Source: Shewanella saliphila (GTDB taxonomy: Bacteria > Pseudomonadota > Gammaproteobacteria > Enterobacterales > Shewanellaceae). From it: a DNA stretch of 54,173 nt. Where the stretch lies: positions 1 through 54,173 of the forward strand of contig NZ_BMQV01000033.1 in the NCBI RefSeq assembly GCF_014648295.1, in the 5' to 3' direction. Positions within the stretch are counted from its first letter, which is position 1, and every line of letters begins with the position of its first letter. Under the pieces are notes generated by a model. It was not told the DNA's origin. It made no database searches and was given only the letters and a program-made list of their open reading frames with translations. This document shows positions 16,819 through 24,532 of this stretch, in pieces. The translations under genes were made by a program, and so were the position numbers.

Positions 16819-17002
16819 TACAACTATCCTAAGTAAGGTGATGAGACGAATTTTGCTTAGTTATACCACTCTATGGGCAAGCTGAGTAGTGAGTTTTTTG
16901 ATTGTTGAGACAAAATCACGTAATTGCTATAAATATTAGCAATATTGACGCAACTTTGGCTGTTTGAGCATTAATAGGTGGTTTATACAAAAAGCAGATA
17001 TA

Positions 17003-17030
17003 AAAAAAGGAACCATAAGGTTCCTTTTTC
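17003..17030 (-). terminator. Terminator of the thrS-infC-rpmI-rplT operon
   Basis: On the minus strand AAAAGGAACC pairs with GGTTCCTTTT around a 4-nt loop, followed by more Ts. It lies 17-44 bp after the rplT stop. Confidence 0.92.
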
Positions 17031-17046
17031 CAAAGCGTTTCACTAA

Positions 17047-17406
17047 TTACTTAGTTAATGCTTCTTTTGCTTTTTCAACTAAAGTTGCAAATACAACTTT
17101 GTCGAATACAGCGATGTCAGCCAAAATCTTACGATCGATTTCGATAGACGCCTTTTTCAGACCGTTGATGAAACGGCTGTAAGACAGACCATTTTGACGT
17201 GAAGCCGCATTAATACGTGCAATCCATAATTGACGGAATTGACGTTTTTTCTGACGACGGTCACGGTAAGCATATTGACCAGCTTTAGTTACTGCTTGAA
17301 CAGCAACACGGTAAGTACGGCTACGAGCGCCATAATAACCTTTAGCTAGTTTAAGTACTTTCTTGTGACGAGCACGAGCGGTTACACCACGCTTAACTCT
17401 AGGCAT
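17047..17406 (-). CDS. rplT: 50S ribosomal protein L20
   Basis: This 119-residue basic protein starts [20 protein letters not shown], the invariant L20 N-terminus. It binds 23S rRNA early in 50S assembly and, in E. coli, represses translation of rpmI-rplT by binding an rRNA-like leader. It lies 18 bp after rpmI. Confidence 0.98.
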   Translation of the reverse strand: MPRVKRGVTARARHKKVLKLAKGYYGARSRTYRVAVQAVTKAGQYAYRDRRQKKRQFRQLWIARINAASRQNGLSYSRFINGLKKASIEIDRKILADIAVFDKVVFATLVEKAKEALTK

Positions 17407-17424
17407 TGTTTATCTCTCCTTTAA

Positions 17425-17619
17425 TTAAGCGTATGGTAGTTGACGTGCAATTGCTGGCACATCAGACTTAGCAACTAAACATTTAGCACGTAAGTGACGC
17501 TTACGCTTAGTGCTCTTCTTGGTCAAAATGTGACGTAAGTGTGCTTGCTTGCGCTTGAAACCATTAGCGGTTTTCTTAAAACGCTTCGCTACACCCTTGT
17601 CTGTTTTCATTTTAGGCAT
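17425..17619 (-). CDS. rpmI: 50S ribosomal protein L35
   Basis: This 64-residue protein starts [20 protein letters not shown], as in other L35 proteins. The open frame continues 18 codons upstream to 17673, but that extension is leader sequence. It sits between infC and rplT in the conserved order. It is one residue shorter than E. coli L35. Confidence 0.97.
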
Positions 17620-17702
17620 TTCTAAAACTCCGCATTGGGACGTTAATAAACGTAAGGCGAGCAAAAGCCTCAAGAGACTTTTGCTACTTTTAGGTTGCCC
17701 TA

Positions 17703-18245
17703 CTATTTCTTTTTAGGTGCTAGCACCATAATTGCTTGACGACCTTCCATTTTCGGGAAAGATTCGACAACCGCATACTCTTCCAAATCAGCCTTAATAC
17801 GGTTCAAAAGATCCATACCTAGGTTTTGGTGTGCCATTTCGCGACCACGGAAACGCAGCGTAATCTTCGCTTTGTCCCCATCTTCTAGAAAACGAATCAG
17901 GTTGCGTAGTTTTACCTGATAGTCGTTTTCATCAGTGCCTGGACGGAATTTTATTTCCTTAACCTGGACCTGTTTCTGCTTCTTCTTTTGTTCCTTTTGA
18001 GCCTTAGCTTTATCAAAAAGGAACTTACCGTAGTCCATTATGCGACAGACCGGAGGCTCAGCATTAGGGCTAATCTCTACGAGATCAACACCTGCTTCAT
18101 CTGCAATACTCTGAGCTTCTTTAATGCTAACGATACCAATTGCTTCACCTTCCAAATCCGATAAACGGACTTCAGGAACACCAGTGATTTCTTCATTGAT
18201 TCTATTAGGGGCTGGCTGTCGCCCTGCTGTTCTTTTGATCTTTAT
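17703..18245 (-). CDS. infC: Translation initiation factor IF-3, apparent AUA start
   Basis: The conserved IF-3 sequence extends in frame upstream of the first ATG (18155) by 30 codons, through [14 protein letters not shown], to an AUA codon at 18243-18245. The AUA lies 8 nt after GGAGG and 3 nt after the thrS stop. Starting there gives 180 residues, the same as E. coli IF-3, whose gene starts at the equally unusual AUU. IF-3 rejects non-AUG starts, so a poor start codon gives autoregulation. The ATC two codons on is a less well-spaced alternative. The N-domain (to about residue 80), linker and C-domain are complete. Confidence 0.93.
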
Positions 18246-18248
18246 GAC

Positions 18249-20177
18249 CTATTCCTCCAACAATTTGAGACTACGGAGCGAAATTTGTTGACGTATCATA
18301 GAGGCGAAATCTTCTAATTTTAACTTGCCTAAATCGACACCATCACGTGTACGCACCGCGACTTCCTTATTTTCCATTTCTTGATCACCAACGACCAACA
18401 AATAAGGCACACGTCTTAGTGTGTGTTCGCGTATTTTAAAGCCTATTTTCTCATTCCTCAAGTCAAAAGATGCTCGAATACCCTGATCTTTGAAGAATTT
18501 TACAATATCTTCCACATAATCAGCTTGTTTGTCGGTAATATTCATCACAACGACCTGCATTGGAGCAAGCCATGTTGGGAATTTACCTGCGTATTCTTCT
18601 ATCAAAATGCCTAAGAAGCGCTCTAATGAGCCTAAAATAGCACGATGGATCATTACTGGCGTCTGGCGACTGTTGTCTTCAGCGACATAAGTAGCACCTA
18701 AACGCGAAGGTAATGCGTAATCGAGCTGTACTGTACCACATTGCCATGCACGATCTAAACAGTCGTGTAAGGTAAATTCGATTTTGGGGCCATAAAACGC
18801 GCCTTCGCCTGGTAATATTTCAAATTCAATATTATTTGCGGCTAAAGCTTGCTTAAGTGCTTCTTCTGCACGGTCCCACATATCGTCATCACCAATACGC
18901 TTTTCTGGGCGCGTTGATAATTTAACGACAATGTTTTCAAAACCAAATGTGGCGTAAGTGTCATATACCATTTGGATACATGCGCTCACTTCTTGTTGTA
19001 CTTGTTCGTCGGTACAAAATACGTGAGCGTCATCTTGAGTAAAACCACGCACGCGCATTAAACCGTGCAATGAGCCCGATGGTTCATTACGGTGACAACA
19101 ACCAAACTCTGCCATACGTAGTGGCAAATCACGGTAAGACTTTAACCCTTGGTTAAAGATCTGTACGTGGCCTGGACAGTTCATTGGTTTAATAGCATAT
19201 TCGCGGCTTTCACTGCTGGTCGTGAACATCGCATCTGCATATTTGTCCCAGTGGCCAGAACGTTCCCATAAAGAACGATCCATCATTAATGGGCCTTTCA
19301 CTTCTTGATAAGTGTATTGACCTAGCTTTTGACGGATAAATTTTTCTAGCTCTAGGAATAAGCTCCAACCATCGTTATGCCAAAACACCATACCAGGTGC
19401 TTCTTCTTGCATATGATATAAATCTAGCTGCTTACCAATTTTACGATGGTCACGCTTGGCGGCTTCTTCTAAACGCACTAAGTGAGTTTTAAGTGCCTTT
19501 TTGTCTGCCCATGCTGTTCCGTATATACGTTGCAACATCTTGTTGTCTGAATTACCACGCCAGTAAGCCCCGGCTACACTCATTAATTTGAAGTGTTGGC
19601 AAAAACGCATGTTAGGTACATGCGGGCCACGACACATATCGATATATTCTTCGTGATGATATAGTGCTGGAGTCGCATCTTGACTGATGTTCTCATCCAA
19701 AATGGCAATCTTATATTCTTCACCGCGCTCACTGAATGCATCACGCGCTTGTTGCCAAGATACGACTTTTTTTACCACGTCATAATTGGTTTTAGCTAAC
19801 TGTTGCATACGCTTTTCAAGCGCATCAATATCTTCTTGAGTTAACTTGTGCTCTAAATCGATGTCGTAATAAAAACCGTTGTCGATAACAGGGCCAATAG
19901 CCATTTTTGTTTCTGGCCACATTTGTTTGATCGCGTGACCTAATAAATGCGCACAAGAATGGCGAAGGATTTCAACACCCTCGTCGTCTTTAGCCGTAAT
20001 GATAGCTAACTCTGAATCTGCAGTGATTAAGTCTGTTGCATCTTTAAGCTCACCGTTTACACGGCCAGCGATACAAGCCTTGGCTAAACCAGGGCCAATG
20101 TCTAATGCAACATCAAGGGTTGATACAGGGTTGGCAAACTCGCGTTTGCTGCCATCAGGCAGTGTAATAATAGGCAT
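18249..20177 (-). CDS. thrS: Threonyl-tRNA synthetase
   Basis: The protein is 642 residues from [14 protein letters not shown], equal to the E. coli enzyme; the 14-codon extension to 20219 would run through the operator hairpin and is rejected. Domains in order are TGS, the editing domain with [10 protein letters not shown], the class II catalytic core with MNCPGH (zinc cysteine) and the motif 2 region [16 protein letters not shown], and the anticodon-binding domain. It charges tRNA-Thr in the cytoplasm. A hairpin resembling a tRNA-Thr anticodon arm precedes the start, consistent with translational autorepression. It is first in the operon with infC. Confidence 0.98.
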   Translation of the reverse strand: MPIITLPDGSKREFANPVSTLDVALDIGPGLAKACIAGRVNGELKDATDLITADSELAIITAKDDEGVEILRHSCAHLLGHAIKQMWPETKMAIGPVIDNGFYYDIDLEHKLTQEDIDALEKRMQQLAKTNYDVVKKVVSWQQARDAFSERGEEYKIAILDENISQDATPALYHHEEYIDMCRGPHVPNMRFCQHFKLMSVAGAYWRGNSDNKMLQRIYGTAWADKKALKTHLVRLEEAAKRDHRKIGKQLDLYHMQEEAPGMVFWHNDGWSLFLELEKFIRQKLGQYTYQEVKGPLMMDRSLWERSGHWDKYADAMFTTSSESREYAIKPMNCPGHVQIFNQGLKSYRDLPLRMAEFGCCHRNEPSGSLHGLMRVRGFTQDDAHVFCTDEQVQQEVSACIQMVYDTYATFGFENIVVKLSTRPEKRIGDDDMWDRAEEALKQALAANNIEFEILPGEGAFYGPKIEFTLHDCLDRAWQCGTVQLDYALPSRLGATYVAEDNSRQTPVMIHRAILGSLERFLGILIEEYAGKFPTWLAPMQVVVMNITDKQADYVEDIVKFFKDQGIRASFDLRNEKIGFKIREHTLRRVPYLLVVGDQEMENKEVAVRTRDGVDLGKLKLEDFASMIRQQISLRSLKLLEE

Positions 20178-20182
20178 GAAAT

Positions 20183-20217
20183 GTCCTTGTCCAGTGGTGA
20201 CCCACACGTAGGGCCAC
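20183..20217 (-). promoter_or_regulatory. thrS translational operator: tRNA-Thr anticodon-arm mimic
   Basis: In the thrS leader RNA, GUGGCCC pairs with GGGUCAC in a 7-bp stem (one G-U) that closes a 7-nt loop UACGUGU (20197-20217). The triplet CGU, a threonine anticodon, lies at loop positions 3-5, exactly where an anticodon sits. The Shine-Dalgarno AAGGA is 9 nt further on, 6 nt before the AUG. In E. coli thrS, a hairpin with a CGU loop binds ThrRS and blocks ribosomes; this looks like the same device. Confidence 0.75.
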
Positions 20218-20679
20218 ATGGTAATAAAGTATGTTCAGTTGAACGAATGACACGTTAATGAAATCAAGACAGTACAGGAGTCTTAGTTACCCAGAAACGT
20301 AGACAGTTATTCTATGTGATAAGCACTTTGTGGCGCAACCATACAAAGGTCAATTTGGAATATATTTATAACAAATCGAAAAAATGAAAAATATTTGTGA
20401 ATAACGTTAAAAAATTAACAATAAAAAACTCAAATATTTACAGATAATTAGACAGAAGAAAATCTATAACTCATCAAAAAAATGACAGTTGATGAATTTT
20501 GAGTTAAATAAAATCAGCAGTAAAAAACATAATATTTAGAAGCTTACAGTATAATTCTTCTATATAAGTAAATTTAGAACAAAAATATTCACCGTAAAGC
20601 AAATCAACCTTATGGCTGATCCACATTAAAATATTCTCACTATACTGTGTTTATCAATACCTCTGTGGGAGAGAGTTAC
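20218..20679. other. AT-rich intergenic region upstream of thrS
   Basis: These 460 bp separate the divergent thrS and CPXCG genes. The sequence is very A/T-rich with many A-runs between 20380 and 20600. I see no open frame with a ribosome site, no RNA gene and no clear palindrome. It should contain the thrS promoter (minus strand, 20220-20330) and the promoter of the small downstream gene. Confidence 0.5.
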
Positions 20680-20880
20680 ATGAGATTATTATCACGCACA
20701 ATTAGTTGCCCGCACTGTGGGCACAACCAACATGTCACTTTAGATGCCAGCGCGGGTGATCAAGAATATTATGATGACTGCAGAATTTGTTGTAATCCTA
20801 TTCATATCCGCATGCATTTAGATGATAATCGGCGGATGATTGAATTGCATGTTGACTCTGATGATGAGCAAATCTATTAG
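20680..20880 (+). CDS. CPXCG-motif Cys-rich protein
   Basis: This 66-residue protein starts MRLLSRTISCPHCGH after GGGAGAGAG; the upstream in-frame ATG at 20647 lacks a ribosome site. Cysteines in CPHCG and CRICC suggest one zinc ribbon. The acidic middle and tail (GDQEYYDDC, DSDDEQ) are characteristic of the small CPXCG family. The function is unknown to me. A long-loop inverted repeat (AGCTTACAA/TTGTAAGCT) after the stop may terminate transcription. Confidence 0.85.
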   Translation: MRLLSRTISCPHCGHNQHVTLDASAGDQEYYDDCRICCNPIHIRMHLDDNRRMIELHVDSDDEQIY

Positions 20881-20939
20881 CTTACAAACATAAGCCGTAA
20901 TGCCAACCAATGTTGTAAGCTAATAAAAATGGTTTAGCG

Positions 20940-21560
20940 TCAGTTATTGAGTAATTGCTTTTTAGCGAGTACGCGCTCTACCGTGTCAACGATAACTTGC
21001 GTTTGACTGTCAATTTCAATATTGAATTTGTCACCGGCTTTATAGTGACCTAAATTGGTTAGTTTTAGTGTTTCAGGAATTAAATGCAGTATAAAGCCAT
21101 CTTCACTTATCTTACCTACCGTTAAGCTACAGCCGTTTATACCGACAAAGCCTTTATAAAAGATATAATTCATCCAATGCGGGTCGACCTGTAGCTCAAT
21201 ATTATAATGTTCAGCAGTATTACTGACTGCTTTTACTGTCGCTTGAGTATGGACATGCCCCGATATAATATGACCACCAATTTCAGTACCATACGTTAAT
21301 GAACGTTCAATGTTTACCGCATCACCCACACTAAGTTGACCCAGATTTGTTAACGCTAATGTTTCTTCCATTACATCAAAGAAAACCTTATCATTTACCA
21401 CCTTTGTTACGGTCAGGCAGACGCCATTATTAGCAACACTTGCTCCCGTCACTAACCCTTGGGTCAATTCTGGTGTCATTTCGACTTCAAATGTTTTCAG
21501 ACCCGCTTGCTTGTGAATAGAAACCACTTGGCAAGTGGCTTGTACGATACCAGTAAACAT
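20940..21560 (-). CDS. ribE: Riboflavin synthase alpha subunit
   Basis: This 206-residue protein begins MFTGIVQATCQV, the family N-terminus, and consists of two lumazine-binding repeats (about 1-97 and 98-195) with the paired GASVANNGVCLTV and GFVGINGCSLTV motifs. It converts two 6,7-dimethyl-8-ribityllumazine molecules to riboflavin. It is divergent from norM with only 28 bp between start codons, the same neighbour arrangement as in E. coli. Confidence 0.96.
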   Translation of the reverse strand: MFTGIVQATCQVVSIHKQAGLKTFEVEMTPELTQGLVTGASVANNGVCLTVTKVVNDKVFFDVMEETLALTNLGQLSVGDAVNIERSLTYGTEIGGHIISGHVHTQATVKAVSNTAEHYNIELQVDPHWMNYIFYKGFVGINGCSLTVGKISEDGFILHLIPETLKLTNLGHYKAGDKFNIEIDSQTQVIVDTVERVLAKKQLLNN

Positions 21561-21588
21561 ATTTTCTCGTTCCGTTATAGGCTTTTTA

Positions 21589-22950
21589 ATGAATAATACA
21601 GGTTTTCAAGTTAAGCGCTTAATCAATTTGGCGCTTCCGGTACTTATTGCACAAGTAACCCAAACCATGATGGGATTTATTGATACCGTTATGGCGGGTC
21701 GTGTTAGTGCAGTTGATATGGCCGCAGTGGCTGTGGGTACCAGCTTATGGTTACCTGCCATTTTATTTGTTCAAGGGTTGTTAATGTCTTTCACGCCAGT
21801 GTTTTCACAACATCATGGTGCAAATAATCAACAAGTCATCCCATCACTTATATTTCAAGCCGGTTATATTGCCATAATTGGTGCTATTGGGGTGATGATC
21901 TTTCTCGCATCCTCTACTTATTTACTCGATTTGATGCATTTAGAACCGCAATTACAAGCATTAACCGTAGGTTATATCGATGCAATATTGTGGGGCGCCC
22001 CCGCCTTTGTGCTCTATCAAGTACTGCGAGGCTGCAGTGAAGGTATTTCTTACACTATGCCAACCATGGTGATTGGTTTTGTTGGCTTGGCGGTAAATAT
22101 TCCAGCTAACTATGTGTTTATATATGGTGGCTTTGGGATACCCGCGATGGGCGGAGCCGGATGTGGCGTAGCAACAGCGATTGTTTTTTGGGCCATGTTA
22201 GTTGCCATGATTGTTTATATGTTAGTTGATAAGACATTTAAAGAACTTAAGCCATTTCATCAGTTTTACCGTCCACATTTAGCCAGTATGTGGTCAATGA
22301 TCAAACTGGGTATGCCAATCGCCATGGCTTTGTTTTTTGAAGTGAGTCTATTTGCTGTTATTGCACTTTTTCTCGCACCTTTAGGGGCAAATGTTGTTGC
22401 TAGCCATCAAATTGCACTTAACTTTTCATCTATTGTATTTATGCTGCCATTATCTATTGGTATAGCGGTTTCAATTCGTATTGGTTACTATCTGGGTCGT
22501 AATCAGCCACAAATAGCAGCATTAGTAGCAAGGGTGGGATTAGGGCTATCGCTATTATTGGCGGTTTGTACGGCATTATTAACGGTAACTTTTAGACATG
22601 AAATCGCTTTGCTTTATAACGACAACCCTGAAGTCGTTGCCTTAGCGGGCAGCTTAATGATGCTGGCAGCCTTTTACCAAATATCAGATTCAATCCAAGT
22701 GGTAGCCGCTGGCGCATTGCGAGGTTATAAAGACACCCGCAGTGCCTTTTACATCACATTATTTTCATATTGGTTTGTAGGAATGTCGACCGGGTATATT
22801 TTAGGTTATACCAACATCATTGTGGAGCCGATTGGTGCACATGGATTTTGGATTGGTTTAATCGCAGGGTTAACGGTTGCGGCAATATTGTTTGCTATTC
22901 GTTTAAAGTATATTCAAAAGCACGGCGCTAAATTTCAATTAGTGGGTTAA
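21589..22950 (+). CDS. norM: MATE-family multidrug efflux protein NorM
   Basis: This 453-residue inner-membrane protein has 12 predicted helices in two MatE repeats and is a Na+- or H+-driven exporter of cationic drugs. The ATG at 21589 (MNNTGFQVKRLINLALPV) fits the family; the frame upstream runs into ribE. Divergence from ribE and the length both match E. coli NorM. The 28-bp gap means that its promoter must lie partly in the ribE coding region. No terminator is obvious after it. Confidence 0.93.
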   Translation: MNNTGFQVKRLINLALPVLIAQVTQTMMGFIDTVMAGRVSAVDMAAVAVGTSLWLPAILFVQGLLMSFTPVFSQHHGANNQQVIPSLIFQAGYIAIIGAIGVMIFLASSTYLLDLMHLEPQLQALTVGYIDAILWGAPAFVLYQVLRGCSEGISYTMPTMVIGFVGLAVNIPANYVFIYGGFGIPAMGGAGCGVATAIVFWAMLVAMIVYMLVDKTFKELKPFHQFYRPHLASMWSMIKLGMPIAMALFFEVSLFAVIALFLAPLGANVVASHQIALNFSSIVFMLPLSIGIAVSIRIGYYLGRNQPQIAALVARVGLGLSLLLAVCTALLTVTFRHEIALLYNDNPEVVALAGSLMMLAAFYQISDSIQVVAAGALRGYKDTRSAFYITLFSYWFVGMSTGYILGYTNIIVEPIGAHGFWIGLIAGLTVAAILFAIRLKYIQKHGAKFQLVG

Positions 22951-23042
22951 GGTAGCTGTTTTACAAGGTTATTGGCAACGGATTGCCTAAGCTTGAATCA
23001 AGTTGCACAGCAAATCACCATTTAGGCAGAAAAATGATTTTT

Positions 23043-23076
23043 TTGCTTGCAAGCAACCGCCTATCCCACTTACTAT
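23043..23076 (+). promoter_or_regulatory. Stable-RNA-type promoter of the tRNA-Val array
   Basis: A -35 TTGCAA (23047-23052) and -10 TACTAT (23071-23076) are 18 bp apart and are followed by the GC-rich discriminator AGCGACCGC, typical of stringently controlled tRNA promoters. The -35 lies inside a perfect 14-bp palindrome TTGCTTGCAAGCAA (23043-23056). The first tRNA-like unit starts about 40 bp downstream of the expected start site, so all five units should be in one transcript. Confidence 0.55.
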
Positions 23077-23123
23077 AGCGACCGCTTTGAAGCAAAACGT
23101 TATTAATGTTTACTTCAAACAAA

Positions 23124-23230
23124 GCACCCGTAACTCAGCTGGTGAAAAGAAAAGCACTACACTCTTTACAAAAGCGAATGGTAAGTGTCGGTATTCTGTT
23201 AAAATAATAGAAGTCCACTGGGGTGTACCA
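23124..23230 (+). pseudogene. tRNA-Val-like unit A, loop-expanded
   Basis: The ends (CACCCG, and GGGTGTACCA) and the D-stem, anticodon-stem and variable-region sequences align to tRNA-Val(GAC), but the unit is about 107 nt instead of 77. The D-loop, anticodon loop and T-loop are each replaced by longer A/T-rich sequence, and no GAC anticodon is present. Extra substitutions (GTAACTC for GTAGCTC) make it the most diverged copy. It is the first unit after the array promoter. It cannot be a normal valine tRNA; whether its RNA is made or used is unknown. Confidence 0.8.
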
Positions 23231-23277
23231 CTCTTTCACAGAGTTTAAACAGTGAGATTTTATTAAAAGTAAACAAT

Positions 23278-23383
23278 ACACCCGTAGCTCAGCTGCTAAA
23301 AAGAGAAGCACTACCTACTCTTTTGAAAGCTGGCGGTAGAGGTCGGTATTCTCTAACAAAGAGAAGTCCACTCAGGTGTACCA
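23278..23383 (+). pseudogene. tRNA-Val-like unit B, loop-expanded
   Basis: This is a 106-nt unit. The acceptor, D-stem and anticodon-stem sequence and the ACCA end are kept. The D-loop carries CTAAAAAGAGAA in place of GTTAGA. The anticodon loop is a 19-nt sequence holding CTTTTGAAAG. The T-loop is replaced by a small hairpin TTCTCT/AGAGAA. It shares the anticodon and T replacements almost exactly with unit C, and the 47-bp spacer with units A and C. Confidence 0.82.
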
Positions 23384-23428
23384 CTCTTTCACAGAGTTTA
23401 AACAGTGAGATTTTACAAAGTAAACAAT

Positions 23429-23528
23429 ACACCCGTAGCTCAGCTGGTTAGAGCACTACCTACTCTTTTGAAAGCTGGCGGTAGGGGTCGGTATTCTCTA
23501 ACAAAGAGAAGTCCACTCAGGTGTACCA
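23429..23528 (+). pseudogene. tRNA-Val-like unit C, two loops expanded
   Basis: This is a 100-nt unit. The D-arm is identical to that of the intact tRNAs (AGCTGGTTAGAGC). The anticodon stem CTACC/GGTAG is intact but closes a 19-nt loop with no GAC, and the T-loop carries the same TTCTCT/AGAGAA hairpin as unit B. The acceptor has one change (CAGGTGT for CGGGTGT). It is intermediate between the normal units and units A/B. Confidence 0.85.
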
Positions 23529-23575
23529 CTCTTTCACAGAGTTTAAACAGTGAGATTTTATTAAAAGTAAACAAT

Positions 23576-23652
23576 ACACCCGTAGCTCAGCTGGTTAGAG
23601 CACTACCTTGACATGGTAGGGGTCGGTGGTTCGAGTCCACTCGGGTGTACCA
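23576..23652 (+). tRNA. tRNA-Val(GAC), copy 1
   Basis: A complete 77-nt cloverleaf. The acceptor ACACCCG pairs with CGGGTGT and is followed by encoded ACCA. The anticodon stem CTACC/GGTAG closes the loop TTGACAT with anticodon GAC, and the T-arm is GGTGG TTCGAGT CCACT. It reads GUC and GUU valine codons. It is fourth in the array. Confidence 0.97.
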
Positions 23653-23690
23653 CTCTTTTCAAAGAGTCTAAACATTGAAATTCATACAAT

Positions 23691-23767
23691 ACACCCGTAG
23701 CTCAGCTGGTTAGAGCACTACCTTGACATGGTAGGGGTCGGTGGTTCGAGTCCACTCGGGTGTACCA
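23691..23767 (+). tRNA. tRNA-Val(GAC), copy 2
   Basis: Identical in sequence to copy 1 over all 77 nt, including the CCA end. It is separated from it by a 38-bp spacer with a CTCTTTTC/AAAGAG hairpin and is last in the array. The sequence downstream has GTGCC repeats and a broken gene, suggesting past integration events at the tRNA 3' end. Confidence 0.97.
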
Positions 23768-24229
23768 TTTCTTGATTTAATTCTTTGAAAAACATCAAAT
23801 TATAAATAATACTGAATTTATATTTAGTTGATGTTGTGCCTAAACAAAATAATTCGTGCCTAAACCCCGAAAGTTACAAAAATATTCAAACACCACCTAC
23901 CACAGCTCACCGCTTAGTGAAGCTTTAATCACGCAATCAAAATTTGTTACTGTGACCTCATAAAAGTGCGTTTTTGCAATTTTGTGCCCATTTCGTGCCA
24001 AAAATGTTGGCACAAGTTGGTTTTTGAAACTTTTAAGCTGAACACTACCCTAAAAGGCGCTGAAGTTAATTGTTTGCTGCCAGTAGCCAGCTCTCAACAT
24101 TTTGCTAACACCACCTATCTCTGAAAGCATTGGTAATTATATTTAACTGAATAAGCCACGTATTTTTTATTAAGATAAGCCTTTCTCAGTCCACGAAAAA
24201 TAAACTCTTTTGTAAAACAAAGCCAACTA
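23768..24229. other. Non-coding stretch with GTGCC repeats beside the tRNA array
   Basis: No gene is visible. GTGCCTAAAC is directly repeated at 23836 and 23856, GTGCC occurs again at 23984 and 23995, and the inverse GGCAC is at 24009. Short repeats next to a tRNA 3' end can be arm-type sites of a tRNA-targeting integrase, but no integrase gene is present, so this would be a remnant. That reading is inference. Confidence 0.4.
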
Positions 24230-24442
24230 AAGTATTCCGTTAAGCTGGTAGAGCATCAACATTTAGCCGTGAATGGAACCGAATTAGTAATAGGTGAAAT
24301 CATAGATGTGTATGTGGATAAAAATGCGGTTAAAGCAGATGGTTTTATTGATTTACACGCCATTGATACTGTCGCTATCTCTGGCCTTGATAGTTATCAC
24401 ACAACGACTCAATTAGCGCGCTTACCTTACGCCAAAAAATGA
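24230..24442 (+). pseudogene. Flavin reductase family protein, C-terminal fragment
   Basis: The frame encodes about 70 residues including LAVNGTELVIGEI, DGFIDLHAIDTVAISGLDSY and LARLPYAKK before a TGA stop. This matches the C-terminus of flavin-reductase-like (FMN-binding split barrel) proteins of about 200 residues. There is no start codon with a ribosome site, and the N-terminal two-thirds are missing. The fragment starts with AGCTGGTAGAGCA (24243-24255), nearly identical to the tRNA D-arm AGCTGGTTAGAGCA, which could mark a recombination point or be chance. A terminator follows. Confidence 0.8.
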
Positions 24443-24468
24443 CCTTGGCTTTTATAGTCCTAAAAATA

Positions 24469-24508
24469 AAATATCCCATTCAAATTAAATTTGAATGGGA
24501 TATTTTTA
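24469..24508. terminator. Bidirectional terminator after the flavin-reductase remnant
   Basis: A long stem with arms AAATATCCCATTCAAATT and AATTTGAATGGGATATTT, with T-runs on both sides. It serves the remnant (plus) and the DUF885 gene (minus). Confidence 0.9.
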
Positions 24509-24532
24509 ATTAAGGCCTAACCCTAATTCAGG

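Larger units (their letters stand above)
23124..23575 (+). repeat. Tandem repeat of tRNA-like unit plus spacer (three units)
   Basis: Three direct repeats of about 146-154 bp each hold a loop-expanded tRNA-Val-like unit plus a spacer of 45-47 bp. The spacers at 23231-23277 and 23529-23575 are identical; 23384-23428 differs by a short deletion. Each begins with a CTCTTTCACAGAG mini-hairpin and ends AAGTAAACAAT. The spacer after the first intact tRNA is related but shorter. Confidence 0.85.

Noticed and set aside
20178..20219. N-terminal extension of thrS
   Set aside because: The codons run through the operator hairpin and Shine-Dalgarno sequence; the family N-terminus starts at 20177.
23124..23528. 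tRNA introns in units A-C
   Set aside because: Removing the extra bases does not restore the TTGACAT anticodon loop or the TTCGAGT T-loop, so simple introns do not explain the units.
23405..23611. Open frame of 68 codons containing a repeated NTPVAQLVRALP peptide
   Set aside because: It is a translation of the tRNA-Val repeats; there is no ribosome site and the region is RNA-coding.
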